Positions 1 through 11,275 of a stretch of 64,000 nucleotides of DNA are shown piece by piece. The translations under genes were made by a program, and so were the position numbers. Source of the DNA: Arbacia lixula (Eukaryota > Echinodermata > Echinoidea > Arbacioida > Arbaciidae). How positions within the stretch are numbered: the first letter of the stretch is position 1; each line of letters starts with the position of its first letter. Under the pieces are notes generated by a model. That model was not told the origin of the DNA. It saw only the letters and a program-made list of their open reading frames with translations, and searched no databases. Location of the stretch: NCBI GenBank assembly GCA_963669155.1, contig CAVLGW020000047.1, forward strand, positions 1 to 64,000. The letters run 5' to 3'.

Positions 1-1293
1 AAGCTGACTCGTAAAGCTCCCCAACCCAAAATCATACTTCCCTCTCCATGCCCATGGCCTAAGATTTATGAGCCACATTCCAGGAAGCAAGGCCCTGAAT
101 TTAATGTCCTCCAATTCCTCTCTAGAATGTATGATGAAGGACCCTTTATGGACACATGCACAAGACCATGAGTCACTATTGCCCTTTTGACATTGTGTTT
201 TCTTAGCCCCAAACTATCATTAGCCCTATGCTATTTTAACCCTTTAATATTTGCTAATGCTTTTTACATGAATTCACATTCTTCCGTAACATACTATTTA
301 CTTCAACCCAGCTAAGGAAATGCACATGTTCACATTTAAATATCCACGAGCCCCAGACTTTCTTGATAGCTTCTTAATATTTCTGAGTGCGTGTTTACAC
401 ATATATGTGCACTATACTACTCCATTAACTGCATCGAGTTCGCTCACCCGTAGAGCATAGAACGTCTATGATTGGTCACTGTGTTTTTGCCTTGTGAGCT
501 GAGCACCACTTTTCCTTAGCCCCAGACTATTTTTTATTTCTACATGTTGTATTTACAGGGGATAAAATACACAGGGTCTCGGGTGATTTCACCCCAAAAA
601 TGCTTGAAAGCACCCAGGAGAATGTTATAAGAGCCCCCGAAATTCCTATCTATAGACACAATGTAAAATTGTAGCCAAATCGGCCAATGCGCTCAAAAAG
701 TAGCCCCTGAAAATGTTAAATAAATTTATTCCCTGTGTATTTACATGTATACTGGGGCTCTTAGCTCTGGATTTTATGTCTTGGCGCCACAATTGCGGGG
801 TTAGCCACACTTTCATGCAGGGCCAAATAATCCTGCACTGTCGGTGGGGCTAGCCCACTTTGTTAAAAACCAATGTGAACAGAATGTGATCCAAGGTTAG
901 CCCCATACTAAAGGGGCGGCTAACAACCACCTTGCCTCACCTACAGTATGGGGTAAGGACATTTTTACCAATTAGAACTTTATAAAGGGTATATTCCAGC
1001 AAAGCTACATGACTCCGTGAATTGTATTTGACTGCTTTCAGTTGAATTGTATCCGAGAATGTGTCAGAGGGGCACACGATTGGTCGGGAAATATGGCAGT
1101 CCATGGTTGCCGAACTGCTGAGAGCAGAGGTCACTTAAAAAAGAAGAAGTATCTAAGACCTTAGAGATAATCAGAGGAGCCAGAGTGAGGAGAGTGACAG
1201 AGTCAGTGTCAAGAATATTCACATAATGTCACTCAGTCAGTATGATTATGAAGTACATCTACATTCACGATACGATGATATGATATGGTTTTT
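1..1293. other. Non-coding stretch, nothing recognised
   Basis: I see only short interrupted ORFs on both strands, AT-rich sequence and no domain-like translation, RNA gene or obvious repeat. The text from about 540 to 930 reads like old decayed repeat, but I cannot name it. Confidence 0.5.
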
Positions 1294-1297
1294 TTAA

Positions 1298-1639
1298 AGG
1301 GAATATACTGTACTCGGAAGACAAAAAGTCCTTCAATAGGTGATCGTGAGCAATCTACTCGCCAATGGTTATAAATTCATGTATTGTCCATTTTAAAAAC
1401 TTGCAGAAAGTTAATTGCCCTAAAATTATCCACATTCGGAGTAATCAGTGATTAACTCACAAATCCTCAAATTGTTCGGGCTGAACATTTAGAGGATTTG
1501 TGATTTAATCACTAATTTCTCCATATGTGAATCATGTAAGGGCAAATAACTCCCAGCAAGTTTCTAAAATGGATAATACATGAATTTAAGACCATACCTT
1601 TCGAAGGACTTTTTGTCTTCCCACTACAGTATATTCCCT
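1298..1639. mobile_element. Fold-back MITE, copy A, flanked by TTAA
   Basis: The left end AGGGAATATACTGTA is matched inverted at the right end (TACAGTATATTCCCT), and TTAA lies on each side (1294-1297 and 1640-1643). The arms continue inward. GGAAGACAAAAAGTCCTT on the left is complementary to the right arm, and the AAATCCTC/GAGGATTTG pair lies near the centre at about 1465-1500. The whole element is one long imperfect hairpin with no coding capacity. TTAA duplications are typical of piggyBac and Kolobok-type non-autonomous elements, but the superfamily cannot be fixed from this copy. A diverged relative lies at 12,918-13,462. Confidence 0.75.
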
Positions 1640-1944
1640 TTAACAACAACAACAATGTGAGTTTTTGTATGTACAACAATATGAATACTTAACAAATATA
1701 AAACAAAAATGATCATAGATATAAATAGATGTACTTATATAATCATGTATCATCTTCAAGTAACGTATAAGAGTTAGAAAGTGTAATATTACTTGAGGAA
1801 TCAAGTTCTCACTGATTATCAAAATTAGGCGACACTAGGGCTGCAACACAAAAAAATATGTACAGCACATTTTCTGCAAACCTCCTTAATTTTGCATCTT
1901 CATCTGTATGTAAATTCATTAAAAGCAAATCCATTGTGCTTCAA

Positions 1945-2433
1945 GTAAGTACCAACATCGTTTAAGTTGGTCATGTAGAGATTTTTTTTTATTTGTATGA
2001 CAAGTTAGTGCTGAATCAAATCTGTCTATGCCATACCATATATTTATTGAGGCAATGACATAATCACTGTGACTGTTTACTGCTAATAATGGAAAATTAA
2101 AGTACCAATATCTTTTAAGTTGGTCACGTAGGGAGATATTTTCATTTGTATGACAAGTTAGGGCTGAATCAAAGATATTTATGCCGTTCCATATACTCAT
2201 CTATCTCTCTTGATAGTATCAAGAGAGATTGGGAATTCTACACACTGCTAGAAAGTTTAAGTACCAATATATTTTTTGGGTGGTCATGTAGGGATATATT
2301 TTAATTTGTATGACAAGTTAGCGCTGAATCAAGGCAATTTATGCTATACCACGTATTCATCTAAGCATTGATAGTATCAAGAGAGATTGGAATCTCTACA
2401 CACTGTTTATAAACTGCTAATAATAGAAAGTTA
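1945..2433. repeat. Three-copy tandem repeat, period about 155-170 bp
   Basis: Each copy begins near AAGTACCAA (about 1945, 2099 and 2259) and contains TTTGTATGACAAGTTAG followed by GCTGAATCAA. Copies 2 and 3 also share ATAGTATCAAGAGAGATTGG. The copies have diverged by many substitutions and small indels, so the duplication is not recent. No coding function is apparent. Confidence 0.75.
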
Positions 2434-2930
2434 AAGTCGTTATCCTTAATGGCCCGTTTCCCTTTCCATGTTGCTTCCGGTATGTGGGTCTGTTCATCCC
2501 ACCCCAAAGATAAAACTCAGCACTGCATAATTTATTACAAGCCTATTTATCATACTACAAAGATTATTCCACATTTTAATGGTAGCCCGTCCCTTTTGCA
2601 GACCTAATTCTGAAAGTTCCCTGACTTTGTCATCATTTGAGAGAGGGTGGCTGTATAACCTTTCCCTGGAATCGACAAAGTGTGATATTCTGTTTTTTGA
2701 GGAAATAATCTTTGATCATTAATCTAGCTTTCTTCTTTCGTTCCACAAAAACAGTCAAATCTCAGTGAAAACTAGTTAGATTTTCATTTATTATATGGGA
2801 GTTTTAGTACCTCTGACCTTCAAATTTCACAGTTGGTATCCAAAAGATACATGCTAAATATGTGCAAATTTCATGAAGTTTGCAGATGTTTGTAAAAGGG
2901 ATGGGCCATCTTTAAGATAGGGTGTCCCAT
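2434..2930. other. Non-coding stretch
   Basis: AT-rich sequence with no ORF of note, no recognisable domain and no repeat structure that I can see. Confidence 0.45.
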
Positions 2931-3270
2931 TTCCAAAATACACGCGAGAGGGATGGGTATTGTGTGTGTAATGATAATATAGGGGAGAGAGTAAGTGTTA
3001 CCACGGCCAGGGTTTTGGGAAACAGACAAAATACACACAAGGGGAATGGGGATTGCGACCAATGATAATATAGGGGAGAGAGTACTGTGTTACCACGACC
3101 AGGGTTTTGGGAAACAGTCAAAATACATGCACGGGGGATGGGGATTGCGACCAATGATAACATAGGGGAGAGAGTACTGTTACCACGACCAAGGTTGTGG
3201 GAAACAGAAAAATACACATGAGGGGAATGGGGATTGTGTCCTGTGATAAAATATGGGAGAGAGCACTGAG
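2931..3270. repeat. Minisatellite, unit about 90-92 bp
   Basis: GGGAAACAG recurs at about 3017, 3109 and 3199, each time preceded by TACCACG(A/G)CCA and followed by AAAATACA and a GGGGA-rich stretch. The same unit occurs in the opposite orientation at about 5537-5912, so the two arrays form an inverted pair roughly 2.3 kb apart. Confidence 0.8.
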
Positions 3271-3280
3271 TGACTATTCT

Positions 3281-3606
3281 GCCCTACTCTGACAAAAGGA
3301 AGCAAGTGACAAATCACTCAAATCTGGGTTATTGGTACTTTTAGATTGTACACAGCATTCCCTACATACAGGCAAAATCTGGACAAGAAATATTCATCTT
3401 GCTGCGAGATATTCAATCTAACATGATGTGGTACAGCATTCCCTACATACAGGCAAAATCTGGACAAGAAATATTCATCTTGCTGCGAGATATTCAATCT
3501 AACATGATGTGGTGTTGCACTGATGCCAATGCAAGTGACAGACACATTTTGCTCATTTACAAGAAAAGTCTCTTTTGTTAGTTGCTTCCTTTTGTCAGAG
3601 TAGGGC
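3281..3606. repeat. Inverted repeat enclosing an 81-bp tandem duplication
   Basis: CTACTCTGACAAAAGGAAGC at about 3283 is matched inverted by GCTTCCTTTTGTCAGAGTAG at about 3585-3604, giving at least 20 bp of perfect arms. Between them an 81-bp segment starting ACAGCATTCCCTACATACAG is present twice in tandem (about 3352-3432 and 3433-3513). This looks like a small fold-back element that has suffered an internal duplication. Confidence 0.7.
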
Positions 3607-5008
3607 AGTATTGCACAGTGAAGCCTGTTTTAGTGATCACCTGTATTTTACATAAGAAAGGCAACCTTTTTTTTCTTGTGAAAAATGTTTCCCATTGAAA
3701 TCTGTATTACATTCACCTCTTCAGAAAGACCATCAACACCTCATAGGTCAATTGTGCATGTGATATCATTAGAAACATGTTTTTGCGCACAGACCTCTGT
3801 AAAAAAAAAAAATCTTCATCAAAAACAGATAAAGAGCAATTCATGGAATTATACAGCACACAACATATGGGAGAGCACCTCGCACATGACGTCACAAAAT
3901 CAAAAGATCATAATTTCATTATGCTTTGATGGGTTTTCGTCAAACCTTCACTAATATGTCTCTTTCGTTTTCTAACCAACTTAATTTCAGGGTGAACTAT
4001 CCCTTTAAGGTCACCATTTCATTTTTGGAAAAAAAAGCAGTCCCCGGGATATAATATGCAAATTCCGCACCTCTACTCCCCATCAATAATGACGATTGTG
4101 CATTTTCTATGTAAAATATCATACCGGTACACCCCACTTAAAAATGCACCATCAAAAGCACTTTGTATTCGATATCGTGTAACCTGAGGGATTTGTGCTT
4201 CTGACGAGTAGAGAGAAGTGAAGTGCATACTTTGGAAATGTGTGTTTATATACCACTGTCAGTGCAGAGGCTTTAAAGACAGCCCGTCCCTTTTTCAGAT
4301 CACCACAAAACCATCGAAACATTGGCAAAACATATAGAGAAGTGTTAGCAAGCTGTATATTCATCATTTGAAGCTGATGCGTAGTGTAAAATTCGAATAA
4401 TGCACGTAAACAATGTCTGATTAATAGTCTTTACTTCAGACTCTTAGCAGTTTGTGTTGAAATTAATTGATTAATCTGTTTATTAAATTACAAAACGCAT
4501 TATGAAAAAAATTGTTCTATAGAAGGAGTCATCTCCAAAGTTTGGTAATTACTCATAAAATTAGGATTTCACACATGCATAATAACCACATAGATACTGT
4601 AACAAAGACTAATACTTTTTTCGTAGTACGAAAAAAAGTTGATTTGAAATTTAACGGCTGAATTTTTTACATATACAGAAAGCTTGAACATGCTATATTC
4701 TTAGAAATGGTCTTGAATCACACTTTCTTCAATTTACGATCGTGATAGACGATTTCAAATTTTAAGCTTGCAAAAAGGACGGACAATCTTTAAAGAGACT
4801 GTGAGCTTTGACAATATTCAGGATAAGTTCATACTCACGCTACTGAATCAGGCAGGGAATGAACCCACAGCAAGAGACAATCATGTGACTTTTAGAACAA
4901 GATTGTTCTCATACAAAAATTAGACTCGGTACAATATCAATGTCCCAAATAGCAACACATAATACACTAATTTTTGAAGACAAGTCCATCTTAACCTTTA
5001 CATTGCCA
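3607..5008. other. Non-coding stretch
   Basis: No gene-like translation is seen. Around 3988-4010 a short GGGTGAACTATCCCTTTAAG motif has the look of a MITE end, but I did not find a convincing partner. Confidence 0.4.
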
Positions 5009-5141
5009 GGGCCCTCTTGCATTAAACTTACCATTAATTGTAACTCTACCATCAATGGAAACTACCGGGGTACCATCATAACATCGCTCGATAGCCAATC
5101 CAATCCCAGGTTTCCATAGATGTTGCCATTGATTACAAAAT
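5009..5141 (-). repeat. Dispersed repeat, inverted relative of 6,796-6,923
   Basis: Read on the minus strand this segment shares blocks such as ATCTATGGAAACC, TACC/TTCCATTGATGG, AGAGTTAC and ATGGTAAGTTT with 6,796-6,923 on the plus strand. The two are diverged inverted copies of a non-coding repeat about 1.7 kb apart. Confidence 0.6.
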
Positions 5142-5536
5142 AGCCATTAATGGTCAGTCTTATGCAATGGGGGCCAGACCTTGAAACACCTTTGGGCTTA
5201 CTCCACAATTTTAACATCATTACCATTACCCTCAAAATATATTTCAAAATCTGCAAGGTGGCTTAGTTAAATGCAATGGCAGATTCAGAGGGCATGCTGG
5301 AGTTCCATTTCCCCTTCTCCCTTCCCCTGTAACTTATAGCAATCCATGTTACAATATACAGCTAAACATAAAGGCCACAAAAGGGAGGCAATTAAGCTAT
5401 GAGGTCTCTATGAGCAGTTGGTCTTTATGTACAGGTTATTTCAATACAGGTTTCAATGGGAAATGTATTTTCATGGGAAGCAAAAAAAGTTGTCTTTCTT
5501 TTGCTACAACATGTTGCACTGTGCAATAGACATTCA

Positions 5537-5912
5537 ATGCTCTCTCCCCCATATTATCATTGCACATAATACCCATTCGCCTCATGTGTATTTTGTCTGT
5601 CCCCCAAAACCCTGGTCGTGGTAACACAGTGCTCTCTCCCTTATATTATCATGAACCACAATAATACTCATACCCCTCGTGCACATTTTGTCTGTTTCCC
5701 AAAACCCTGGTCGTGGTAACACAGTTCTCTCTCCCCCGTTATTATCTTTGGACACAATACCAATCATCCTCATGTGTGTTTTGTCTGTTCCCAAAACCCT
5801 GGCCGTGGTAACACAGTGCTCTCTCCCCTATAACATCACTGCACATAATTCCCATCACCCTCATGTGTACTTTGTCTGTTTCCCAAAACCCTGGTCATGG
5901 TAACACACCCTC
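5537..5912. repeat. Minisatellite, unit about 90 bp, opposite orientation
   Basis: CCCAAAACCCTGG recurs about every 90 bp, followed by TCGTGGTAACACAG and CTCTCTCCC. This is the reverse complement of the array at 2931-3270. Four copies are recognisable and the last is partial. Confidence 0.8.
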
Positions 5913-6795
5913 TTGAAACCCATTTTCTGGTAGAGGAAGACGGAGAGGAAGGAAGTGAGTGTGTGCTAGCCATTAGGACTCGGATGTCTTCGTTCCTGAT
6001 GGGGCAATAGATTATTCAAACTTTCGCCATGTGAGCAAACATTGAGCCTGGGATCATCACACCAGTTTCCCTGTGATCCAAGTCAGGATATTTTGGGTAT
6101 GCGTGATAATGATAACATCAATTTAGCTATGCTTGAGTACTCTTTATGCTCATTTAAACACAAAAAAACACTTAAACCAAAGTCAATGTGTTTCATTCCA
6201 ACATTTACTTATGTGTTTAAAGACAGGGTGTCCCTTTCGCAGGTCAAAATGATGAAATTTTGTAAAAACCAAGGAAAATTACAGATATATTAGAATTTCC
6301 CTCCAAATAATAGAACTGGAATGTGACTTAAAGCAAAATTATGGTAGATTTTGAGGAGAATTGGGGCTGGTTCTTCTGAAAGCTATAGCCTAGCGTCCGG
6401 AGACGGCGAGACACTATGGCGCACAACACAGTGCATGCGTTCAATGGCAGCAATGCCTGCATCGCATGCTGACAGGGACAATGCAATTATGAATGTTGAC
6501 CAAGGTCGATGCATTTCAAATGTAAACAAGGATAGTTTTTCACTTTTCCTGAAAATGTTTGTGAAGCTACGACTGTGAAATTTCGTACACATTATCGATA
6601 AAGTTTACTGCTGATTCCTGCAGAGTTTTGTGACTTTTGCAAATGAGACACAATGCCTTAAAGCATTATAATATGTTTTTGCAACAAAAAAAATAGTTTT
6701 ATTTTTTTTTTAAATATTGGTGTCAACTATGCATTTAAGGCAAGGGATGATAGTGATTAAGACTACTGGACTCATTACCAATCTGCTAACATCAC
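5913..6795. other. Non-coding stretch
   Basis: Short ORFs only. I see no domain-like translation or RNA gene here. Confidence 0.4.
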
Positions 6796-6923
6796 ATACT
6801 TTGTCACCAATGGCAATTTCTATGGAAACCTTGCATTTCATTGGCTGTCAAGTGATGTCACCAAAGTAGTTACCATTGATGGCAGAGTTACCATTGATGG
6901 TAAGTTTCATGCAAACGGCCCTG
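6796..6923 (+). repeat. Dispersed repeat, inverted relative of 5,009-5,141
   Basis: Contains TACCATTGATGG twice in tandem-like fashion and ends ATGGTAAGTTTCATGCAA. The similarity to the minus strand of 5,009-5,141 is clear but diverged. Confidence 0.6.
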
Positions 6924-7079
6924 TCCTATCCTATTTGATTTCAATGACTGTAGTTCTTCAGATGATTCCTTTATATAATACTGAAAACAAAGGAGAAAGA
7001 GTCCTGAGGTCACAAGATGTGCATAAGTTATACATCACTTTACGCACTGCTGGTGACCTGAACTTGGGTAGCAAATCAG

Positions 7080-7525
7080 ATTCTCAATGAATTTGATTCC
7101 CATCAGCTATAGTTAAAGTCTCTAAACCCTGTTGATTAAAATTTGTGTTGTTAACAAGCATCTGAATACAAAGTTTACCATTTGTCAAATTTGATAAGGA
7201 CTTTAGGAAAGTCATGCCCACTATGTTAAAACGGGAACAAATTGGGTAATCTCATTTAGCAGGTCACTAGTCTTGCAAAAAGTCATATGAAGCTTTGATC
7301 AAATTCTCAAATAATTTGATTCCCATCAGCTATAGTTAAAGTCTGATCTCTGTCTATTAAAATTCTTGTTGTTAACAAGCATCTGAATACAAAGTGTATC
7401 ATTTGTCAAATTTGATAAGGACTTTAGGAAAATCATGCCCGCTATGTTAAAACGGGAACAAATTGGGTAATCTCATTTAGCAGGTCACCAGTCTTGCAAA
7501 AAGTCATACGAAGCTTGGTGAAACA
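7080..7525. repeat. Tandem duplication of about 223 bp
   Basis: TTGATTCCCATCAGCTATAG occurs at 7093 and again at 7316. The following 200 bases are near-identical, including AAAACGGGAACAAATTGGG and TCATTTAGCAGGTCAC. Only a few substitutions separate the copies, so the duplication is fairly recent. No ORF spans it. Confidence 0.85.
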
Positions 7526-7816
7526 GCGCCCAACCCCATAATCTTCCTTTTACCAGCCCTTACCTACAAATGCAGTGTCATGCATTACCCTTTAATCTTA
7601 TTTAACTGCTTCCCTTTTGGCTGCAGTAAGAACGCAACTCTGATGCGGTTTCAATTATACTGATCACATGTATACATAAGCACTGATACTTTCCAAAGAC
7701 CCATCTGGTAAAGTGATTAATGCAGTCTGTTTGGGTTTTGAGTCCTACTCAATCATACTTTGTAGCAATAAAGCTCCTGCGTTGTACTTTTTTCTGCATG
7801 ATCACATCAGAAACTA

Positions 7817-8047
7817 CATTCCAGCTCAAAGGAATTGGCAATAGGGAAAGGGAAAGGGAAGAAAGGGAAGGAGCCGCAGTTTAAACCGTGGTATATTTTG
7901 TCCAGTTTAGCATGAAACATGATGCTTTAGCCTGAAAAGTATCATGTTTCATGCTGAACTGCACAAAATATACCGCAGTTTAAAACTGCGGCTCCTTCCT
8001 TTTCTCTCCTTTCCCTTTCCCTATGCCAATTCCTTTGAGCTGTAGTG
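7817..8047. mobile_element. Fold-back MITE with TA duplication, copy 1
   Basis: The right end, read inverted, starts CACTACAGCTCAAAGG. The left end is the slightly mutated CATTCCAGCTCAAAGG. TA flanks both ends (7815-7816 and 8048-8049). Inside, an A/G-rich block (GGGAAAGGGAAAGGGAAG) pairs with its complement, and ATGAAACATGATGC pairs with GTATCATGTTTCAT around the centre at about 7930. There is no coding capacity. A sister copy lies at 9,185-9,407. CACTA-like ends with a 2-bp duplication suggest a CACTA/EnSpm-derived element, although Tc1/mariner also duplicates TA. Confidence 0.8.
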
Positions 8048-8424
8048 TAAATGCAAGATAGCACGTCGGTAAACGGGGCAGACAAGTTTGTAACACACTC
8101 GTCTGTCCCGTTACCAATGTGACATGGCAAATTTGTTTAGAAATAATAAATGAACATGCAGAGCAGGATTTTAGCTGAAGTTATTTTGGAGGAAATTATT
8201 TCAATACTCTGTCACATTTTGGTGGGGCAAGGTGGTCATAATTTCAAATTTTCAGTTGTGCCAAAAAATATCCCTTTACTGTCGACAGACCCATGTAGCA
8301 ATGCACTTAATAGCTAACTGGGCTTAGTAAGGTTTCATGAATATGGCCCCATGTTTAGAGTGCAGGTTCCGTGTTTGAATAGTATCAGTACAGAGAATGT
8401 GTGCGCAATGACTACTTGGCCAAA
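8048..8424. other. Non-coding stretch
   Basis: No ORF, domain or repeat structure that I can support. Confidence 0.4.
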
Positions 8425-8885
8425 GTTGGGTGCGCCGTCCTAGAAATAAAAACAGTCAGTCACATCATCACAAGTGCCCACTTTTATTGGCTTTCTGATC
8501 AATACAATGCAACGTATATTTATGTATTTATGTATTTATGTATGTTTAGCATTATGTATGTTTAAGTTCAACTGTTAAACCTTCATCAGAAGAAAAAGAA
8601 GGTACTTTATAACTCACACAATATTGAGCTTATTAAACATTACAGTGCAAGCATTTTCTTTTTCCTATAGATTATCTTTCATCAAAAGAAAAAGCTGGGT
8701 GTGCCGTCCTTGAAATAAAACTGTCAGTCACGTGATCACAAGTGCCCACCTTTATTGGCTTACTGATCAATGCAAAGCAACATGTACTATGTTTACGTTC
8801 AACCATTAAACCTTCATCAGAAGAAAAAGAAGATGATTTATCACTTACAATATTGAACTTATTAAACATTACGGTGCAGGCATTC
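8425..8885. repeat. Tandem duplication, two diverged copies of about 190-235 bp
   Basis: Copy 1 (about 8425-8660) and copy 2 (about 8694-8885) share, in order, GCCGTCCT, GAAATAAAA, CAAGTGCCCAC, TTTATTGGCTT, CCTTCATCAGAAGAAAAAGA and TTATTAAACATTAC. Copy 1 has an extra expansion of TATGTATT-type simple repeat near 8520-8550. Confidence 0.8.
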
Positions 8886-9022
8886 TTCAATCAAAATTAC
8901 ATTTTTGGACATCCCCCCCCCCCCCCCCCCGAAAAGATAAGGCGTTTAGAGGAGCCAGATGGAACCAGGAACGTCCTACAGTCATTGTACAGAGACTGAT
9001 CTTTCGGTCTAACTTTTACATA
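8881..9022. repeat. Dispersed repeat with poly-C run, copy 1
   Basis: CAATCAAAATTACATTTTTG, then an 18-base C run (8913-8930), then GAGCCAGATGGAACCAGGAA and CGTCCTACAG. The same string without the long C run occurs at about 10,015-10,127. A 14-base G run follows at 9028-9041. Confidence 0.75.
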
Positions 9023-9184
9023 AACTTGGGGGGGGGGGGGGTGGGAGCAGATAACACCAAGGTAACTTTTAGTTTTACAAAATGCAGCCTCACAATTGTA
9101 CTTCATTAGCTTTTTATGGTCCATATCAAAATCTACACAATTAGATGTTTACACTGTATCGGAAAATACACTGGCTGGAAGCTA

Positions 9185-9407
9185 CACTACAGCTCAAAGG
9201 AATTGGCATAGGGAAAGGGAAAGGAAGAAAGGGAAGGAGCCGTAGTTCCAAACCATGGTATGTTTTGTCCAGTTCAGCATGAAACACGATGCTTGAGCCT
9301 AAAAAGCATCGTGTTTCATGCTGAACTGGACAAAATATACCGCGGGTTAAAAACTGCGGCTCCTTCCCTTTCCCTTTACCCGATGCCAATTCCTTTGAGC
9401 TGAAGTG
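9185..9407. mobile_element. Fold-back MITE with TA duplication, copy 2
   Basis: Starts CACTACAGCTCAAAGG and ends CCTTTGAGCTGAAGTG, with TA on each side (9183-9184 and 9408-9409). Internal arms (CAGTTCAGCATGAAACACGA against TCGTGTTTCATGCTGAACTG) form a near-perfect hairpin around about 9300. It is the same family as 7,817-8,047 and better preserved at its left end. Confidence 0.85.
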
Positions 9408-9617
9408 TACATCCACGATGCGATGTGTGAGTGTGTCTCTGGTGTGATGTTTCATCCGGAATCAAGTATGTCTCAGGAATGTTGATGTGCTGTGCTGATT
9501 GATGATACGGTAGATTACACGCACACACCCATACACACATACACACATGAAAGGGGTTCAGGTTTAAGAGGCTGATACTGATAGTGCTTGAATGACACCC
9601 TGTCAGATATCTTAAAA

Positions 9618-9905
9618 TTAAAAGCTTTCACGCATCGATTCTGTGCGGAGACATCACTATTTAGCTGCTACGCTTACTTGCAAACTTAACGCACGTATGC
9701 AGCACGCAGCGAAATGGCTAGCCATGATCAGGGCCGAAAGATTAGCTTCGGTAAGGATTGTGCATTCTAACCAGGCGGGTAAATGCGTAAGTGCCCGAGA
9801 AACAATACACACAGGTAAGTGTGCGTTATGCACAGAACGCACGGCGTACGCAATATGGCAGCGCGCTAGGGATATATCCTGCGTACGACGCGTGAAAGCC
9901 TTTAA
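9618..9905. mobile_element. Candidate TTAA fold-back MITE, CpG-rich
   Basis: TTAAAAGCTTTCACGC at 9618 is matched inverted by GCGTGAAAGCCTTTAA ending at 9905 (14 of 16 positions). The interior is unusually rich in CpG compared with the surroundings (ACGCACGTATGCAGCACGC, GCGTACGACGCG). It has no plausible coding sequence. TTAA could be either a target duplication or part of the terminal repeat. Confidence 0.5.
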
Positions 9906-10014
9906 CTACAAATACTAGCATCCTCTGTATTCACTTCAAGAAGTTTTGGGTTTAATATCATGAACATGTTCATAATCGGACTATGACCTAGACAGGAATA
10001 GCCATCTCATTCAG

Positions 10015-10127
10015 GGCATTCTTTAATCAAAATTACATTTTTGGACATACCCCCCCGAATAGCAAAGGCCTTCAGGGGAGCCAGATGGAACCAGGAACGT
10101 CCTACAGAGACTGATTTTTCGGTCTAA
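10015..10127. repeat. Dispersed repeat, copy 2
   Basis: Repeats AATCAAAATTACATTTTTGG, a shorter C run, AGGGGAGCCAGATGGAACCA and GGAACGTCCTACAG seen at 8881-9022. It also continues into TTTTTCGGTCTAAC, which matches text after the first copy. Confidence 0.75.
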
Positions 10128-10239
10128 CTATGACTGTGTCATTCAATCAATTCAAGGAAGTACAGTGTTCCAACAGCATGCACTATTATAGAAATTCCCT
10201 CCATGTAAACATAGGCACATATTCGCCAATCATACTCAC

Positions 10240-10640
10240 TCAACCACCTCACTCATGGTCATGCAGGCGGCTGGCGGCCCGGCGGCCTTCCCACGCATAC
10301 GGGGTATCACAGCCCGCTCAGTCGCGGCGGTTTCCTAATGTAAACATCGCGGCTATCGGCACTTCCGGGTTTGCGAACCCGACAGAAACGGGGACGATTC
10401 CGCACCTCCCTCCCTATAAGCAGCACACAGCATCTTCCGCCCTATGCGGAACGAAATCATGTGCAAAATGATACTTAACGACAGAAAAACTTACATTCGA
10501 TGTTTTGGAAAACCCATGGACATCAGCAATTCCAAGGGGGAAATACTCTGTCTGCTGCTTGTTTTCCGCATCGTTCTACGGTGCACTTCTGATGCTCCGC
10601 CTGACATTTTCTGAGAGGTTCGCTTTCGATCCGCCGGGTT
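10240..10640. promoter_or_regulatory. CpG-rich segment, possible promoter
   Basis: In an otherwise AT-rich region this stretch contains GGCGGCCCGGCGGCC, TCGCGGCGG and many CpGs, as unmethylated promoter CpG clusters do. On the minus strand an ATG at 10,523 opens nine codons that end at a GTAAGT-like donor (10,495), so a short first coding exon is conceivable. No downstream exon was recognised. This is a weak suggestion only. Confidence 0.25.
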
Positions 10641-11157
10641 GCGTGCAAACTAATGAATGAAGTTGGCCTTTTCAATATGTACTGTAGCTGGCGCTCTTGT
10701 GGGAAATCACAAAGTTTTGTACAGTTTGTAATTGGCAAGGTGAATTTTATCAAAGCAAAAGTTCACCGATTTTCTCTTTCTTTGAATTTGCTACTTTAAT
10801 CAAGCTTCTATGCAGCACTTAAACACTTGTTTTCATTTCCCATTTCGCTGCTAACAATAAAAATTAACCAAAGAAGAAAAAAGAAATATTTGAAATCGAG
10901 TACGAAAAACCCGTATTCCTGGAACTTGAAAGAAGATAGCTGACGTCACGACATGCTTCATCTACCGCAAAACCACATAAACCATGCAAATACACAAATG
11001 ATACATTTCCACTTTTGATCGATAATAACTGAAAGGTTCAACTTGAATTAATCTGATATGTAAAATTTGTAAAAACAGATTTAGGAATAACAACATCTTC
11101 GGATGTAATACACCCGAAAAAACAATTTATATTCAATATGCTTGTTCTGTGTTTGTC

Positions 11158-11161
11158 TGAC

Positions 11162-11220
<59 letters not shown>

Positions 11221-11229
11221 ACCTATCTC

Positions 11230-11274
<45 letters not shown>

Positions 11275-11275
11275 T
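11158..11275. repeat. Microsatellite (CT)n then (CTAT)n
   Basis: A long uninterrupted CT run grades into CTAT repeats ending near 11,275. The ORF reading Ser-Leu through it is a by-product of the repeat. Confidence 0.95.

Noticed and set aside
10130..10471. 113-codon plus-strand ORF in the CpG-rich segment
   Set aside because: No recognisable domain, and it begins in repeat-derived sequence shared with 8,881-9,022.
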